Assembly (NCBI RefSeq): GCF_015356855.1
Contig: NZ_ARXR01000008.1
Location: forward strand, 100,113 to 164,112
Source: Alloalcanivorax venustensis ISO4
GTDB lineage: Bacteria; Pseudomonadota; Gammaproteobacteria; Pseudomonadales; Alcanivoracaceae
Length of the DNA stretch: 64,000 nucleotides
Direction of reading: 5' to 3'
Made by a program: the position numbers and the translations under genes
Notes under the pieces: model-generated
What the model was told of the DNA's origin: nothing
Seen by the model: the letters and a program-made list of their open reading frames with translations, nothing else
Database searches by the model: none
In this document: positions 14,466 to 22,958 of the stretch, piece by piece
Position numbering within the stretch: position 1 is the stretch's first letter
Layout: every line of letters starts with the position of its first letter

Positions 14466-15701
14466 TTAACCGGTCACCAGAGGGCAGCGTGACTCGGAGA
14501 GCGGCTGGTAGGCTTTTTCCGCCGGCACGGTTTCGCGCAGCTTGTAGTAGTCCCACTCGCCGTCGGACTCTTTCGGGCTTTTCACTTCGTAGAGATAGAC
14601 GTCGTGGACCATCTGGCCGTCCGGGCGGATGCGGCCGTTCTTGGCGAACAGGTCGTTGATCTCCTGCTCGTGCAAGTGGGCCAGCACCGCGTCGGCGTCG
14701 TCGGTGCCCAGCTCCTGGGCGGCGCTCAGGTAGTTGGTGACCGCCGAGTAGGTGGCGGCGTTGAGCATGTTGGGTATCTTGCCGGTCTTTTCCTTGAAGC
14801 GTTTGCTCCACTCGCGTGCCGCGTCGTCCTGATCCCAGTAGAACCCTTCCACCAGCAGCATGCCCTGGGTGACTTCCAGGCCCAGTGCGTGCACGTCGGT
14901 CATGCTGGCGGCCAGGCCGACGATTTTCTGCGACTGGTTGATGCCGAACTCGTTGGCCACGCGCACTGCGTTGTGCAGGTCGCCGCCGGCGTTGGCGATG
15001 CCGATCACGTCGGCGCCGGAGCTCTGCGCCTGCAGCATGAAGGAGGCGAAGTCGGAGGCGCCCATGGGGTGGTGCAGGGAGCCGAGCACTTCACCGCCGG
15101 CGTTTTCCACCGCCTTGGTGGCGTCGTATTCGATGGATTTGCCGAGCGCGTAGTCCACCGTCACGAAGTACCAGCTGTCGTGGCCCTGTTCGGTGATGGT
15201 GCGGCCCAGGCTGTTGGCCAGGGAGTAGGTGTCCCAGGCGTAGAGGATGGTGTTGGGCGAGCACTGCTCGTTGTTGATGGTGGTGGAGCCGGCGCCGGTG
15301 ACCATCAGCACGCGGTCCTTGTCGCGGGTCACTTCGGACACCGCCAGGGCCACCGCGGAGTTGATCACGTCGGTGATCATGTCCACGCCTTCGGTGTCGT
15401 ACCACTCGCGGGCGCGGCTGGCGGCCACGTCGGTTTTGTTCTGGTGGTCGGCGGTGACCACCTCCACCTTGAAGCCGGGTTTCTGCTCGGCGACGAAGTC
15501 GTCCGCCGCCATGCGCGCGGCGGTGACGGCGCCTTCGCCGCTCAGGTCGGAGAAGATGCCGGACATGTCCGCCAGCACGCCGATTTTCACGGTGTCGCCG
15601 GAGATGCCCTTGGCGTTTGGTTTGGCACCGTCGGCGGCGCCGGCCACCCCGCTGGCGAGCAGGGCGATGGCGAAGAGGCTGGTTGTTATTGGCTTATGCA
15701 T
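14466..15701 (-). CDS. Periplasmic substrate-binding protein, LivJ/LivK type
   Basis: A 411-residue protein with a Sec signal peptide (MHKPITTSLFAIALLASGVA, cleavage probably after GAA near residue 23) and a periplasmic binding protein fold of the branched-chain/amide group: VKIGVLADMSGIFSDLSG near the N-terminus, then ADHQNKTDVAASRAREW and a MTGAGSTTINNEQCSPNTI-like ligand-loop region. It delivers the operon's substrate to LivHMGF. Relatives in this group bind aromatic acids as well as amino acids. It follows the fusion gene by 41 bp and precedes livG by 13 bp. Confidence 0.9.
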   Translation of the reverse strand: MHKPITTSLFAIALLASGVAGAADGAKPNAKGISGDTVKIGVLADMSGIFSDLSGEGAVTAARMAADDFVAEQKPGFKVEVVTADHQNKTDVAASRAREWYDTEGVDMITDVINSAVALAVSEVTRDKDRVLMVTGAGSTTINNEQCSPNTILYAWDTYSLANSLGRTITEQGHDSWYFVTVDYALGKSIEYDATKAVENAGGEVLGSLHHPMGASDFASFMLQAQSSGADVIGIANAGGDLHNAVRVANEFGINQSQKIVGLAASMTDVHALGLEVTQGMLLVEGFYWDQDDAAREWSKRFKEKTGKIPNMLNAATYSAVTNYLSAAQELGTDDADAVLAHLHEQEINDLFAKNGRIRPDGQMVHDVYLYEVKSPKESDGEWDYYKLRETVPAEKAYQPLSESRCPLVTG

Positions 15702-15742
15702 GATGCGTCCTCGTTTTGTTGTTGTGGTTCTGATCGTTTGGT

Positions 15743-17881
15743 TCAGCCGGTGACGCGGCGCGCCCAGCGGCTGATTTCATTGAGGGTCTCAGTGGTCTCC
15801 GGCAGGAACGGGAACAGGGTGTAGACGTGCACCGAGTCCTTCACCGGCACCATGGTCACGTCCACGTCCGCTTCCCGGGCGCGTTCCAGCAGGCGGCTGC
15901 TGTCGCTGTAAAGGGACTCGCCCTCCACCGCGGACAGGAACAGCGGCGGCAGGCCCTTGAGGTCGCCGAACAGCGGTGACACCAGCGGGTCGCGGGGCTC
16001 GTGCTCCTGGAAGTAGGAGGCCGCCATGAACGCCAGGGTGTCGCGGTTGGCCGCCGGGTCCTGGCCGGCGAACTCCTTGATGCTGGCGCCGGACAGGGTG
16101 AGATCGGCGAACGGGCAGATGGCGATGATGCCGGCGGGCTGTTTGTCACCGGCCATCTTCAGGGTGAGCGCCAGGGCCAGCGCCAGGCCGGAGCCGGAGG
16201 ACTCGCCGCTAAGCAGAATCCGCGACGGGGCCACGCCGCTGTTGACCAACCCGCGGTAGGCGTCCACCGCGTCGTCGAGCGCCGCCGGGTAGGGGTTTTC
16301 CGGGGCCAGCCGGTAGTCCACGGTAACGCAGTCGCCGCCCACCGCCTTGGCCAACCGGCCGGCGTATTCCACCGACCCCTTGGCGGAGCCGAGCATGTAG
16401 CCGCCGCCGTGGAAGTGCAGCACGGTGGTGCGGTTGTCGGCGGCGGTGGCGCCGGCGGCGCGCACGCGCAGCGCTTCCACGCCGCCCAGCTCGGCGTTCT
16501 CCACGGACAGGTCGTCCGGGGCCGGGAAGTGGGTGGTCAGGAAGCGGTCGTAGCCTTCGCGCATGCCGTCGTGGCCGCGCGCCACGTCCTCGGCGGTGAA
16601 CGCGGACTTCCACATATCGAAAGCGCGCTGGCTTTCGGGGCGTTCCATCTTTTTGTCTTCGCGGGTGGCGGACAGGCCCTGCACTTCACCGGCCGGACGC
16701 TTCACCTCTTCCAGCACGTTGTAATCCCAGACGAACGCCCAGGTGGCCTCGGTCATCGGGTCGATGTGCTGCATGCCTTTCCAGCGCCCGTTGCGCGCCT
16801 TGATGCGCTCCGGCTCGGACTCGTGCACCAGCTTGACCATGGCGCGGGCGCCGGACTGAACCCGGGTGGTGCGCGGGCGGCGGCGCTGCTCGTACTCTTC
16901 CAGCGCGGTTTCCAGATTGTCTTCGCCGTAGTGCTCCAGCATGGTCGCCAGCACCCAGGCGTCCTCGATGCCCTGGCAGGCGCCCTGGGCCAGGAACGGC
17001 ACCATCGGGTGGGCGGCGTCGCCCATCAGCGTCACGCGGCGGTCGGTCCAGCGGTCGATGGGGTCGCGGTAGAACATGCCGGTGAGGAACGCGGTGTCGA
17101 TCTGATCCATCATCGCCTGGGCGCGCGGCTCCAGGTCGGCGAAGGAGGCGCGCAGCTCGTCGATGTCGCCGCTCTCGGTCCAGGACTCGCGGTGCACCTC
17201 GCCGGAGGGCACCGAGGCGAGAATGCTGTACAGGTTCTTGGGGCGGATCCAGTAGGTGATCAGGGTGCGGCCGGGGCCGAACCAGTAGTTGCCGCGCTCA
17301 TCCAGATCGATGCCTTCCAGCTTCTCGGCGGGAATCAGCGCCCGCCACATCAGGATGTTGGAGAAGTGCACGTCGTCCTCGCCGAACAACTGCTTGCGGA
17401 TCACCGAGTGGATGCCGTCGGCGGCGATCAGCACATGGCCGTGCAGGTCGTCGCCGTCTTCCACATGCACGGTGACGCCCTTGTCATCCTGGGTGAAGCC
17501 GGTGCAGTGCACCCCGAGCCGCACCGACTCGGAGGGCAGGGCGTCGGCGAGAATCTCGATCAGGTCGGCGCGGTGGATGTTGTACAGCGGCGCGCCCCAG
17601 CGCTGCGCGCCTTCCTCGCCCAGCGGCGACACGTACAGCAGCTTGCCGTTGCGGATATCACGCATGTCGAACGACTTCGGGATCACCGACTTGGCCGCCA
17701 CGGCCTGCTCCAGGCCGAGCTCGCGCAGCACCACCGAGCCGTTGCTGGCGATCTGGATGCCGGCGCCGATCTCGGAAAGCTGCGGGGCCTGCTCAATGAT
17801 GGTCGCGTCGATGCCCTTGTGGCGAAGCGCGATGGCGGCGGTCAGGCCGGCGATGCCGGCGCCCACGATCAAAACGTGCAT
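15743..17881 (-). CDS. Fusion of flavin-dependent monooxygenase and HSL-type alpha/beta hydrolase
   Basis: A 712-residue protein in two parts. Residues 1 to about 395 are a group A flavoprotein monooxygenase: GAGIAG at 7-12 for FAD, the DG motif at 155-156 (AADGIHS), and the GD motif at 287-288 (GDAAHPMVPFLAQGACQGIE). This is most like salicylate or 3-hydroxybenzoate hydroxylases. Residues from about 415 to 712 are a hormone-sensitive-lipase-type esterase: HGGG at 491-494, nucleophile Ser561 in GESSG, Asp631 and His685, so the triad looks complete. No stop or restart lies between the domains. It heads the operon, behind a palindromic operator. A plausible role is hydroxylation of an aromatic or heterocyclic acid coupled to ester or lactone hydrolysis; this is inference. 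Confidence 0.88.
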   Translation of the reverse strand: MHVLIVGAGIAGLTAAIALRHKGIDATIIEQAPQLSEIGAGIQIASNGSVVLRELGLEQAVAAKSVIPKSFDMRDIRNGKLLYVSPLGEEGAQRWGAPLYNIHRADLIEILADALPSESVRLGVHCTGFTQDDKGVTVHVEDGDDLHGHVLIAADGIHSVIRKQLFGEDDVHFSNILMWRALIPAEKLEGIDLDERGNYWFGPGRTLITYWIRPKNLYSILASVPSGEVHRESWTESGDIDELRASFADLEPRAQAMMDQIDTAFLTGMFYRDPIDRWTDRRVTLMGDAAHPMVPFLAQGACQGIEDAWVLATMLEHYGEDNLETALEEYEQRRRPRTTRVQSGARAMVKLVHESEPERIKARNGRWKGMQHIDPMTEATWAFVWDYNVLEEVKRPAGEVQGLSATREDKKMERPESQRAFDMWKSAFTAEDVARGHDGMREGYDRFLTTHFPAPDDLSVENAELGGVEALRVRAAGATAADNRTTVLHFHGGGYMLGSAKGSVEYAGRLAKAVGGDCVTVDYRLAPENPYPAALDDAVDAYRGLVNSGVAPSRILLSGESSGSGLALALALTLKMAGDKQPAGIIAICPFADLTLSGASIKEFAGQDPAANRDTLAFMAASYFQEHEPRDPLVSPLFGDLKGLPPLFLSAVEGESLYSDSSRLLERAREADVDVTMVPVKDSVHVYTLFPFLPETTETLNEISRWARRVTG

Positions 17882-17912
17882 GGTTGCTCTCCCTTGTTAT
17901 TCTGTTTTGTGG

Positions 17913-17932
17913 GTACGAACGAATGTTCGTAC
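17913..17932. promoter_or_regulatory. Palindromic operator upstream of the monooxygenase operon
   Basis: GTACGAAC-GAAT-GTTCGTAC: perfect 8-bp arms, 31 bases before the ATG of the fusion gene. Spacing and symmetry fit a TetR-family dimer site. The operon's own TetR protein is the obvious candidate. A divergent promoter role for the gene at 18180 is less likely because a REP-like repeat intervenes. Confidence 0.65.
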
Positions 17933-17998
17933 GTAGTAACCGGCAGTGTTCCCCAACCGTGAAAGCTCTGTCAACACTTTTGCTTTGTGGCGGTTCTG

Positions 17999-18042
17999 GT
18001 GGGAGCGGGCCCCGCCCGCGAAAGGGAGCGAAGCTCCCGGCA
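17999..18042 (+). repeat. REP-like element, single copy
   Basis: GTGGGAGCGGGC-CCC-GCCCGCGAAAGG, then GGGAGCGAAGCTCCC and CGGCAATCTCC. It is a standard forward copy with a slightly decayed tail. It occupies the middle of the 17882-18179 gap together with the operators on either side. Confidence 0.8.
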
Positions 18043-18127
18043 ATCTCCTACATTCACAATCGCCCCTGACCGACAGACCGGACGGCACGGCTTTGCCATA
18101 GTCAGTCTTTCGTACCCGCCAAAAAAC

Positions 18128-18145
18128 TGTTGTCATTTGACAACA
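18128..18145. promoter_or_regulatory. Palindrome upstream of the HicA-like module
   Basis: TGTTGTC-ATTT-GACAACA: perfect 7-bp arms, 35 bases before the ATG at 18180. It contains TTGACA (18137-18142), a possible -35, so a repressor bound here would block transcription of the module. No convincing -10 at 16-18 bp spacing was found. Confidence 0.5.
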
Positions 18146-18179
18146 ATAAACTTCTATGGGACGCTTCCAAGGACATGCA

Positions 18180-18455
18180 ATGGCACGGAAAAAACACCCG
18201 AAAGCAATTATCGAGCGGGCGATTCAGTACGCGGAAAAGCACGGTTGGCAGGTGAAGGCCTCAGGGAAAAGCGCCCATGCCTGGGGCATTCTGCAATGCC
18301 CGAACAACGACCCGGCTTGTCGATGTGGGCGTTTCTGCCGCAACAGCATTTGGTCGACACCTCGAAATGAAGAGGGGCACGCCAAAAGCATCAGGCGATG
18401 GGTCGATAACTGCGAATTCGGCCTGCGATACGTGGGAGATTTGGACGATGAATGA
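18180..18455 (+). CDS. HicA-like small protein of a two-gene module
   Basis: A 91-residue basic protein: KKHPKAIIERAIQYAEKHGW, SAHAWGILQCP, a cysteine cluster (CPNNDPACRCGRFC) and SIWSTPRNEEGHAKSIRRWV. The SxHxWG core preceded by a basic helix resembles HicA-type double-stranded-RNA-binding-fold toxins, here with a Cys-rich insertion. ATG 18180 has AAGGA about 8 bases upstream; an upstream ATG at 18156 lacks one. It overlaps the next gene by 8 bp. Toxin function is inferred from fold resemblance and pairing. Confidence 0.65.
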   Translation: MARKKHPKAIIERAIQYAEKHGWQVKASGKSAHAWGILQCPNNDPACRCGRFCRNSIWSTPRNEEGHAKSIRRWVDNCEFGLRYVGDLDDE

Positions 18456-19029
18456 ATACGTATTTCAGTTGTACTACCAGCTCCCGGAAAGCGAACCTGA
18501 TCCGGAAGCTTGGCTTGATGCCCTGTTCGAAGCCGGTTGCGATGACGCGCTTGTCGGGGTCGCTGTTGCCGGCCATACGGCGCTCGATTTTACCCGGCAA
18601 GCTCAGGGCCCGCTGGCGGCGCTACGTTCCGCGATTGACGATGTGGAGCGTGCGATTCCCAATGGACGGCTGGTCTGTGTCGGACCTGACTTGCTGAATC
18701 TTTCCGAGCTTTCAGCATTACTGTCTGAACGTCTCTCGAAAGTCAGTCGTCAGGCGATGAGGAAATACGCGACCGGCGATGTGCGTAGGATCAAAACCCG
18801 CTTTCCTTCCGCACGGGTATCCGGTTCAACACCGTTATGGCACCTCGATGAGGTTATCAAGTGGATGAGACACAACGGCAAATTCGAACCGGAAATGGCC
18901 GAAAGCGCGGACGCGCTCATCGAACTTTCGGCCGCGATCAGGACACTTAATGCTCTCGACGAGTATGCGGCCAGCCGTGCCGCTTATCCGGACCTGGCTG
19001 AACAGGCGCTCGACCTGGCCCGGTCCTGA
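18448..19029 (+). CDS. Partner of the HicA-like protein, probable DNA-binding antitoxin
   Basis: A 193-residue protein. The N-terminal ~90 residues (FQLYYQLPESEPDPEAWLDA, ...GCDDALVGVAVAGHTALDF) look like a small alpha/beta domain. A central helix-turn-helix-like stretch follows (ELSALLSERLSKVSRQAMRK ... FPSARVSGSTPLWHLDEVIK), typical of MerR/excisionase-like recognition of DNA. The C-terminus is helical. It overlaps the HicA-like gene by 8 bp, so it is probably its coupled antitoxin and the repressor at 18128-18145. No exact family is recognised. Confidence 0.6.
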   Translation: MNEYVFQLYYQLPESEPDPEAWLDALFEAGCDDALVGVAVAGHTALDFTRQAQGPLAALRSAIDDVERAIPNGRLVCVGPDLLNLSELSALLSERLSKVSRQAMRKYATGDVRRIKTRFPSARVSGSTPLWHLDEVIKWMRHNGKFEPEMAESADALIELSAAIRTLNALDEYAASRAAYPDLAEQALDLARS

Positions 19030-19141
19030 AGGTAGGGGCGAGTCCCGCGCCTACAATTACACCGCGATTAATGAGAAAATAGCCGGCTTTCGGGCGCGTG
19101 GCCCCAAATGACTGGCGAAAAGGCGTTTTTGTGAGCAGACA

Positions 19142-20269
19142 GTGTTGAGCGGAAAGCGGATTCTCAGTGTCTTCGGCACCCGCCCGGAGGCCATCAAAAT
19201 GGCGCCAGTGGTGAAAGCCCTGGGCGCCGACCCCCGCTTCGACAGCCGGGTGTGCGTGACCGCCCAGCACCGCGAGATGCTGGATCAGGTGCTGGCGCTG
19301 TTCGAGATCACGCCGGACCACGATCTGGATATCATGGCGCCGGGCCAGGATCTCTACGACATCACCACCCGCATTCTGCTCGGCCTGCGCGACGTGATCC
19401 GCGCCGAGAAGCCGGATATGATCCTGGTGCACGGCGACACCACCACCACGCTGGCGGCCTCGCTGGCCGCCTTCTACGAGAAGGTGCCGGTGGGCCATGT
19501 GGAAGCGGGGCTGCGCACCGGCAACCTGCTTTCCCCCTGGCCGGAAGAGGCCAACCGCAAGCTCACCGGGGTGCTCGCCGCCGCCCACTTCGCGCCCACC
19601 GCCAGCGCCCGCGACGCCTTGCTGGCCGAGGGCGTGGACGAAGCCCGCATTCTCACCACCGGCAACACCGTGATCGACGCATTGCTGTGGGTGCGGGAGC
19701 GCATCGACGGCGACGCCGCGTTGCGCGATGAGCTGGCGGGGCGCTTCCCCTACGGTCTGGAACGGCCCATGGTGCTGATCACCGGCCACCGCCGGGAGAG
19801 CTTCGGCGGCGGATTCGAGCGCATCTGCCAGGCGGTGTCGCGGCTTGCCGAGGCGCACCCGGGCACCGACTTCGTCTACCCGGTGCACCTCAACCCGAAC
19901 GTGCAGGAGCCGGTGAACCGGCTGCTCAGCGGCCGGCCCAACGTGCACCTGATCGAGCCCCAGGACTACCTGCCGTTCGTCTGGCTGATGAGCAACGCCA
20001 CGCTGATCCTCACCGACTCCGGCGGCATCCAGGAAGAGGCGCCGTCGCTGGGCAAGCCGGTGCTGGTGATGCGCGACACCACCGAACGCCCGGACGCGGT
20101 GGACGCCGGCACGGTGAAGCTGGTGGGCACCGGCGCCGACGCCATCCATGATGAAGCCCTCCGCCTGCTTACCGATCAGGCCGCGTGGGACGCCATGAGC
20201 CGCGCCCACAACCCCTACGGCGACGGCCGGGCCTCCCAGCGTATCGCCGACTACCTGGCCGGCAATTAG
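19142..20269 (+). CDS. wecB: UDP-N-acetylglucosamine 2-epimerase (non-hydrolysing)
   Basis: A 375-residue enzyme of normal WecB length, with the N-terminal [64 protein letters not shown] and [19 protein letters not shown] motifs that bind UDP-GlcNAc. It converts UDP-GlcNAc to UDP-ManNAc, which the wecC product (25105) oxidises to UDP-ManNAcA. It starts at GTG. The gene opens the main polysaccharide block, but an AbiE module now separates it from the next biosynthetic gene. Confidence 0.93.
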   Translation: MLSGKRILSVFGTRPEAIKMAPVVKALGADPRFDSRVCVTAQHREMLDQVLALFEITPDHDLDIMAPGQDLYDITTRILLGLRDVIRAEKPDMILVHGDTTTTLAASLAAFYEKVPVGHVEAGLRTGNLLSPWPEEANRKLTGVLAAAHFAPTASARDALLAEGVDEARILTTGNTVIDALLWVRERIDGDAALRDELAGRFPYGLERPMVLITGHRRESFGGGFERICQAVSRLAEAHPGTDFVYPVHLNPNVQEPVNRLLSGRPNVHLIEPQDYLPFVWLMSNATLILTDSGGIQEEAPSLGKPVLVMRDTTERPDAVDAGTVKLVGTGADAIHDEALRLLTDQAAWDAMSRAHNPYGDGRASQRIADYLAGN

Positions 20270-20273
20270 TGTT

Positions 20274-20300
20274 GGATACTTTCAAAAAATGAAAGTATCC
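20274..20300. promoter_or_regulatory. Long palindromic operator/promoter of the AbiEi-AbiEii pair
   Basis: GGATACTTTCA-AAAAA-TGAAAGTATCC: perfect 11-bp arms around five A residues. A promoter overlaps it: TTGGAT (20272-20277), 18 bp, TATCCT (20296-20301). Transcription would begin at or next to the ATG at 20309, so the abiEi-type mRNA may be leaderless. AbiEi proteins are known to bind inverted repeats in their own promoter. The hairpin could also act as a weak terminator for wecB. Confidence 0.7.
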
Positions 20301-20308
20301 TACATTTT

Positions 20309-20962
20309 ATGGAGACATTGACCCGGACTCTGATCGATCAAGGACTGACGGAGCAGGTGCTGACCGAGAAGCAGCTGGCCCGCTTGCTTCGGGGTACCGA
20401 TCAACGGCGCTACAACCTGGTGAACCGCGCATTGCACGCCCAGGAACTGTGGCGGCTGCGTCGTGGGCGCTATTTGTTGTCCCCGGTGGTGTCGGGCTAC
20501 CGGCCGCACCCTTTCGTGATTGTTCAGTCTCTTCATCCGGGGGCCTATGTGTCGTTCGAGGCCGCGCTGTCGCATCACGGCTGGATTCCTGAATCAACGC
20601 CTTTGGTTCAGGCGGTCACGCCGGGGCGGCGCCGGGATTTGGTTACTGTCACCGGGGTTGGAGAGTTCCGTTTCTATCCGTTGGCGTTGAATCCTGGCGG
20701 TTTTTTGCGCGGTGTTGAACGCTCTGTCTTGTCCGGCCATCCGGCACTAGTGGCCAGGCCGTTGCGCGCGTTACTGGATTTGCTCTGCTTGCGTAAGGAA
20801 GAGTGGCCGGGAGAAACCGCCCTTCTTCAGGGCCTGCGCATTGATGAGCAGGCCTGGAAGTCGGTGGACGTTTCAGAAATGGACGCATTGCGGGCGGTGT
20901 ATAAACATCGCCGCATGCAGCGTTTGATCGACGCTCTACAAAAGGATTTGGCCGATGATTGA
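20309..20962 (+). CDS. abiEi: AbiEi-family antitoxin
   Basis: A 217-residue protein with an N-terminal winged-helix region (LTEKQLARLLRGTDQRRYNL ... ELWRLRRGRYLLSP) and the AbiEi C-terminal part (HPGAYVSFEAALSHHGWIPE, VARPLRALLDLL). AbiEi represses the operon and neutralises AbiEii without stable contact in the type IV model. No Shine-Dalgarno sequence precedes the ATG, in line with a leaderless message. It overlaps abiEii by 8 bp. Confidence 0.85.
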   Translation: METLTRTLIDQGLTEQVLTEKQLARLLRGTDQRRYNLVNRALHAQELWRLRRGRYLLSPVVSGYRPHPFVIVQSLHPGAYVSFEAALSHHGWIPESTPLVQAVTPGRRRDLVTVTGVGEFRFYPLALNPGGFLRGVERSVLSGHPALVARPLRALLDLLCLRKEEWPGETALLQGLRIDEQAWKSVDVSEMDALRAVYKHRRMQRLIDALQKDLADD

Positions 20963-21827
20963 TCTGTTGCGTCAGCGCCTGGAGCGCTACGCGTGCACGG
21001 ATGCTCTTCAGGAGGAGCACGCCCTAAAGGAGATTCTTCAGGAAGTCGCGCTGTATGGCTTATGGCGGGCGAATTTCTATGAAGTGGCGGCGTTCCAGGG
21101 TGGCAGCAGTCTGCGAATACTGCATGGTTTGCCGCGCTTTTCGGAGGATCTGGATTTTATTCTTATCGAGCCCGACAAGGATTTCCAGTGGCAGCCGTAT
21201 TGTGATGAGCTTCAAGAGGTTTTGCTTGAGTTTGGTGTCCGAGCGGAGCTTTCCGACCGGGGAAAGATGGACCGCGCCGTTCAGCAGGCGATGCTCAAGG
21301 ACGACTCCATCGGTCGACAGCTGGACCTCTCTTTCATGCAAACCGATTCCGGAAGAAAGCTACGGGTTAAACTGGAAATCGATACCCGGCCCCCGGCAGG
21401 CAGTGGTTTTGAATCCCATTACCTGGATTTCCCTCTCGATTTCGAGGTGCGCAGCCAGGACCTGGCCAGTAACTTCGCGTTGAAAATCCACGCCCTGCTT
21501 TGCCGGGACTACCTGAAGGGGCGGGACTGGTTCGACTTCAATTGGTATATCAAGCAAGGTGTGGCGCCGAATTTGAGCCACCTGCAGGCCGCGCTGCGAC
21601 AGACCGGTCCATGGCAGGGGGCGGATCCGGTGGTCGATGCGGCCTGGTTGGACGCGGCACTGACGGAAGCCGTGAACGCCATCAACTGGCGACAGGCGGC
21701 GGACGACGTCGCCCCTTTTCTGTCGGCAGTGGAACGTCATGGCCTTGCCCTATGGAAGGCGCCGTTTTTCTTGGATAAGGTTCGCAAACTCGGCGCTTTG
21801 CTTTCCACCCCCGCGACTAGGAATTAG
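20955..21827 (+). CDS. abiEii: AbiEii nucleotidyltransferase toxin
   Basis: A 290-residue protein with the AbiEii motif I, FQGGSSLRILHGLPRFSEDL then DF, followed by LRVKLEIDTRPP and LASNFALKIHALLCRDYLKG with RDWFDFNWY, all typical of the family. Members transfer nucleotides to tRNA 3' ends or similar targets, causing abortive infection. The module sits between wecB and a glycosyltransferase gene in the same direction, with only 6 bp to the next start, so it may supply transcription downstream. Confidence 0.87.
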   Translation: MIDLLRQRLERYACTDALQEEHALKEILQEVALYGLWRANFYEVAAFQGGSSLRILHGLPRFSEDLDFILIEPDKDFQWQPYCDELQEVLLEFGVRAELSDRGKMDRAVQQAMLKDDSIGRQLDLSFMQTDSGRKLRVKLEIDTRPPAGSGFESHYLDFPLDFEVRSQDLASNFALKIHALLCRDYLKGRDWFDFNWYIKQGVAPNLSHLQAALRQTGPWQGADPVVDAAWLDAALTEAVNAINWRQAADDVAPFLSAVERHGLALWKAPFFLDKVRKLGALLSTPATRN

Positions 21828-21833
21828 TACCTT

Positions 21834-22958
21834 ATGAATGTTTTGGGGTTGCTGCCGGTGGTGGGGCAGCCGCGTTTCGCCAAGCGGATCGCGATGATGC
21901 GGGAGCAGGGCGCCGAGGTGCGCTGCCTGGCGTTTGACCGGCCTTACCACAAGGGACGCCCGCCCGACTGTGCGTTGGAAGTGCTGGGCCGTATTCCCCA
22001 TGGCCGCTATTTGTTCCGGCTGCGTGTTTTTTTGCGGTCCATCGGCGTCATTCGCCGGCGGATTAAAGACACGGATGTGGTCTATGCCTTCGGGCTGGAC
22101 ATGCTGCTGCTGGGGTGGCTGGCTTCGCTGTTTTTGAACAAGCCGTTGGTGTTGGAAATCGGTGATATCCGCGCTGTCCAGACGGCGGGTGGATTGAAGG
22201 GCCGCCTGTTTCGCGGGCTGGATAAATGGCTGGTGCGCCGCGCCGACTTGGTGGTGTTCACGGCCGAGGACTTTTGCCGCCGCTACTACCGGGACTGGCT
22301 GGGGCTGCACCTCAATCACCGGGTCATCGAGAATAAAATCGATTTTCCGGTTACGGCGACAGCGCCGAAGCCGCTGGCCGATGGCGATACGCTGGTGATC
22401 GGGTATTTCGGGGTGCTGCGTTGCGAATGGTCGGTGCGTGCCCTGGCCGCGCTGGCGGACGCTTACCCTGATCGGCTGCGCATAAAAGTAGCCGGCTTCA
22501 GCCTGCTGCCGGCGGCGTTGCTGGAAGACCTGGATCGGCGCGCCAACGTGACCGTTCAGGGGCCTTACTGTTCGCCACGGGATCTGCCGGCGCTCTATGG
22601 TGACGTCGATATGATCTGGGCCAGCTACGCCCCGATCGCCGCCGATGACTGGAACCTGCGGTGGGCCCGTACCAATCGGTTCTATGAAGCCTGTGCCTTC
22701 AGTCGTCCGCTGGTCACGCGGCAGGGCAGTAACGACGGTAAGTGGGTGGCCGAGTATGATATCGGCCTGACGCTGGACGCGGTGGAGTCCGATCAGGTCG
22801 TGACACGCTTCAAGGAAGTCAGCCCGGCGGTTCTGCGCCGCTGGCAGGAAAATATGCGCGCTCTGCCGTCGTCGGTGTTTGCCTGCACCGACGAGGCGTC
22901 TTCACTGCATGAAGCCATGCGGGAATTGGTATCACAGGGACGGGATCATCGCCCATGA
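21834..22958 (+). CDS. Glycosyltransferase family 4-like protein
   Basis: A 374-residue GT-B protein: N-terminal Rossmann half (NVLGLLPVVGQPRFAKRIAM), DVVYAFGLDMLLLGW, KPLVLEIGDIRA, and a C-terminal half with VIGYFGVLRCEW and the donor-site region RTNRFYEACAFSRPLVTRQG. It presumably adds one sugar of the repeat unit on the cytoplasmic face. Donor and linkage cannot be read from sequence. It overlaps the next gene by 4 bp. Confidence 0.78.
   Translation: MNVLGLLPVVGQPRFAKRIAMMREQGAEVRCLAFDRPYHKGRPPDCALEVLGRIPHGRYLFRLRVFLRSIGVIRRRIKDTDVVYAFGLDMLLLGWLASLFLNKPLVLEIGDIRAVQTAGGLKGRLFRGLDKWLVRRADLVVFTAEDFCRRYYRDWLGLHLNHRVIENKIDFPVTATAPKPLADGDTLVIGYFGVLRCEWSVRALAALADAYPDRLRIKVAGFSLLPAALLEDLDRRANVTVQGPYCSPRDLPALYGDVDMIWASYAPIAADDWNLRWARTNRFYEACAFSRPLVTRQGSNDGKWVAEYDIGLTLDAVESDQVVTRFKEVSPAVLRRWQENMRALPSSVFACTDEASSLHEAMRELVSQGRDHRP

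Noticed and set aside
16001..17962. A 653-codon plus-strand frame opposite the monooxygenase-esterase gene
   Set aside because: It is antisense to a gene with clear motifs, its composition (Ala/Gly/Val/His/Gln repeats) is typical of GC-rich antisense frames, and it has no ribosome site.
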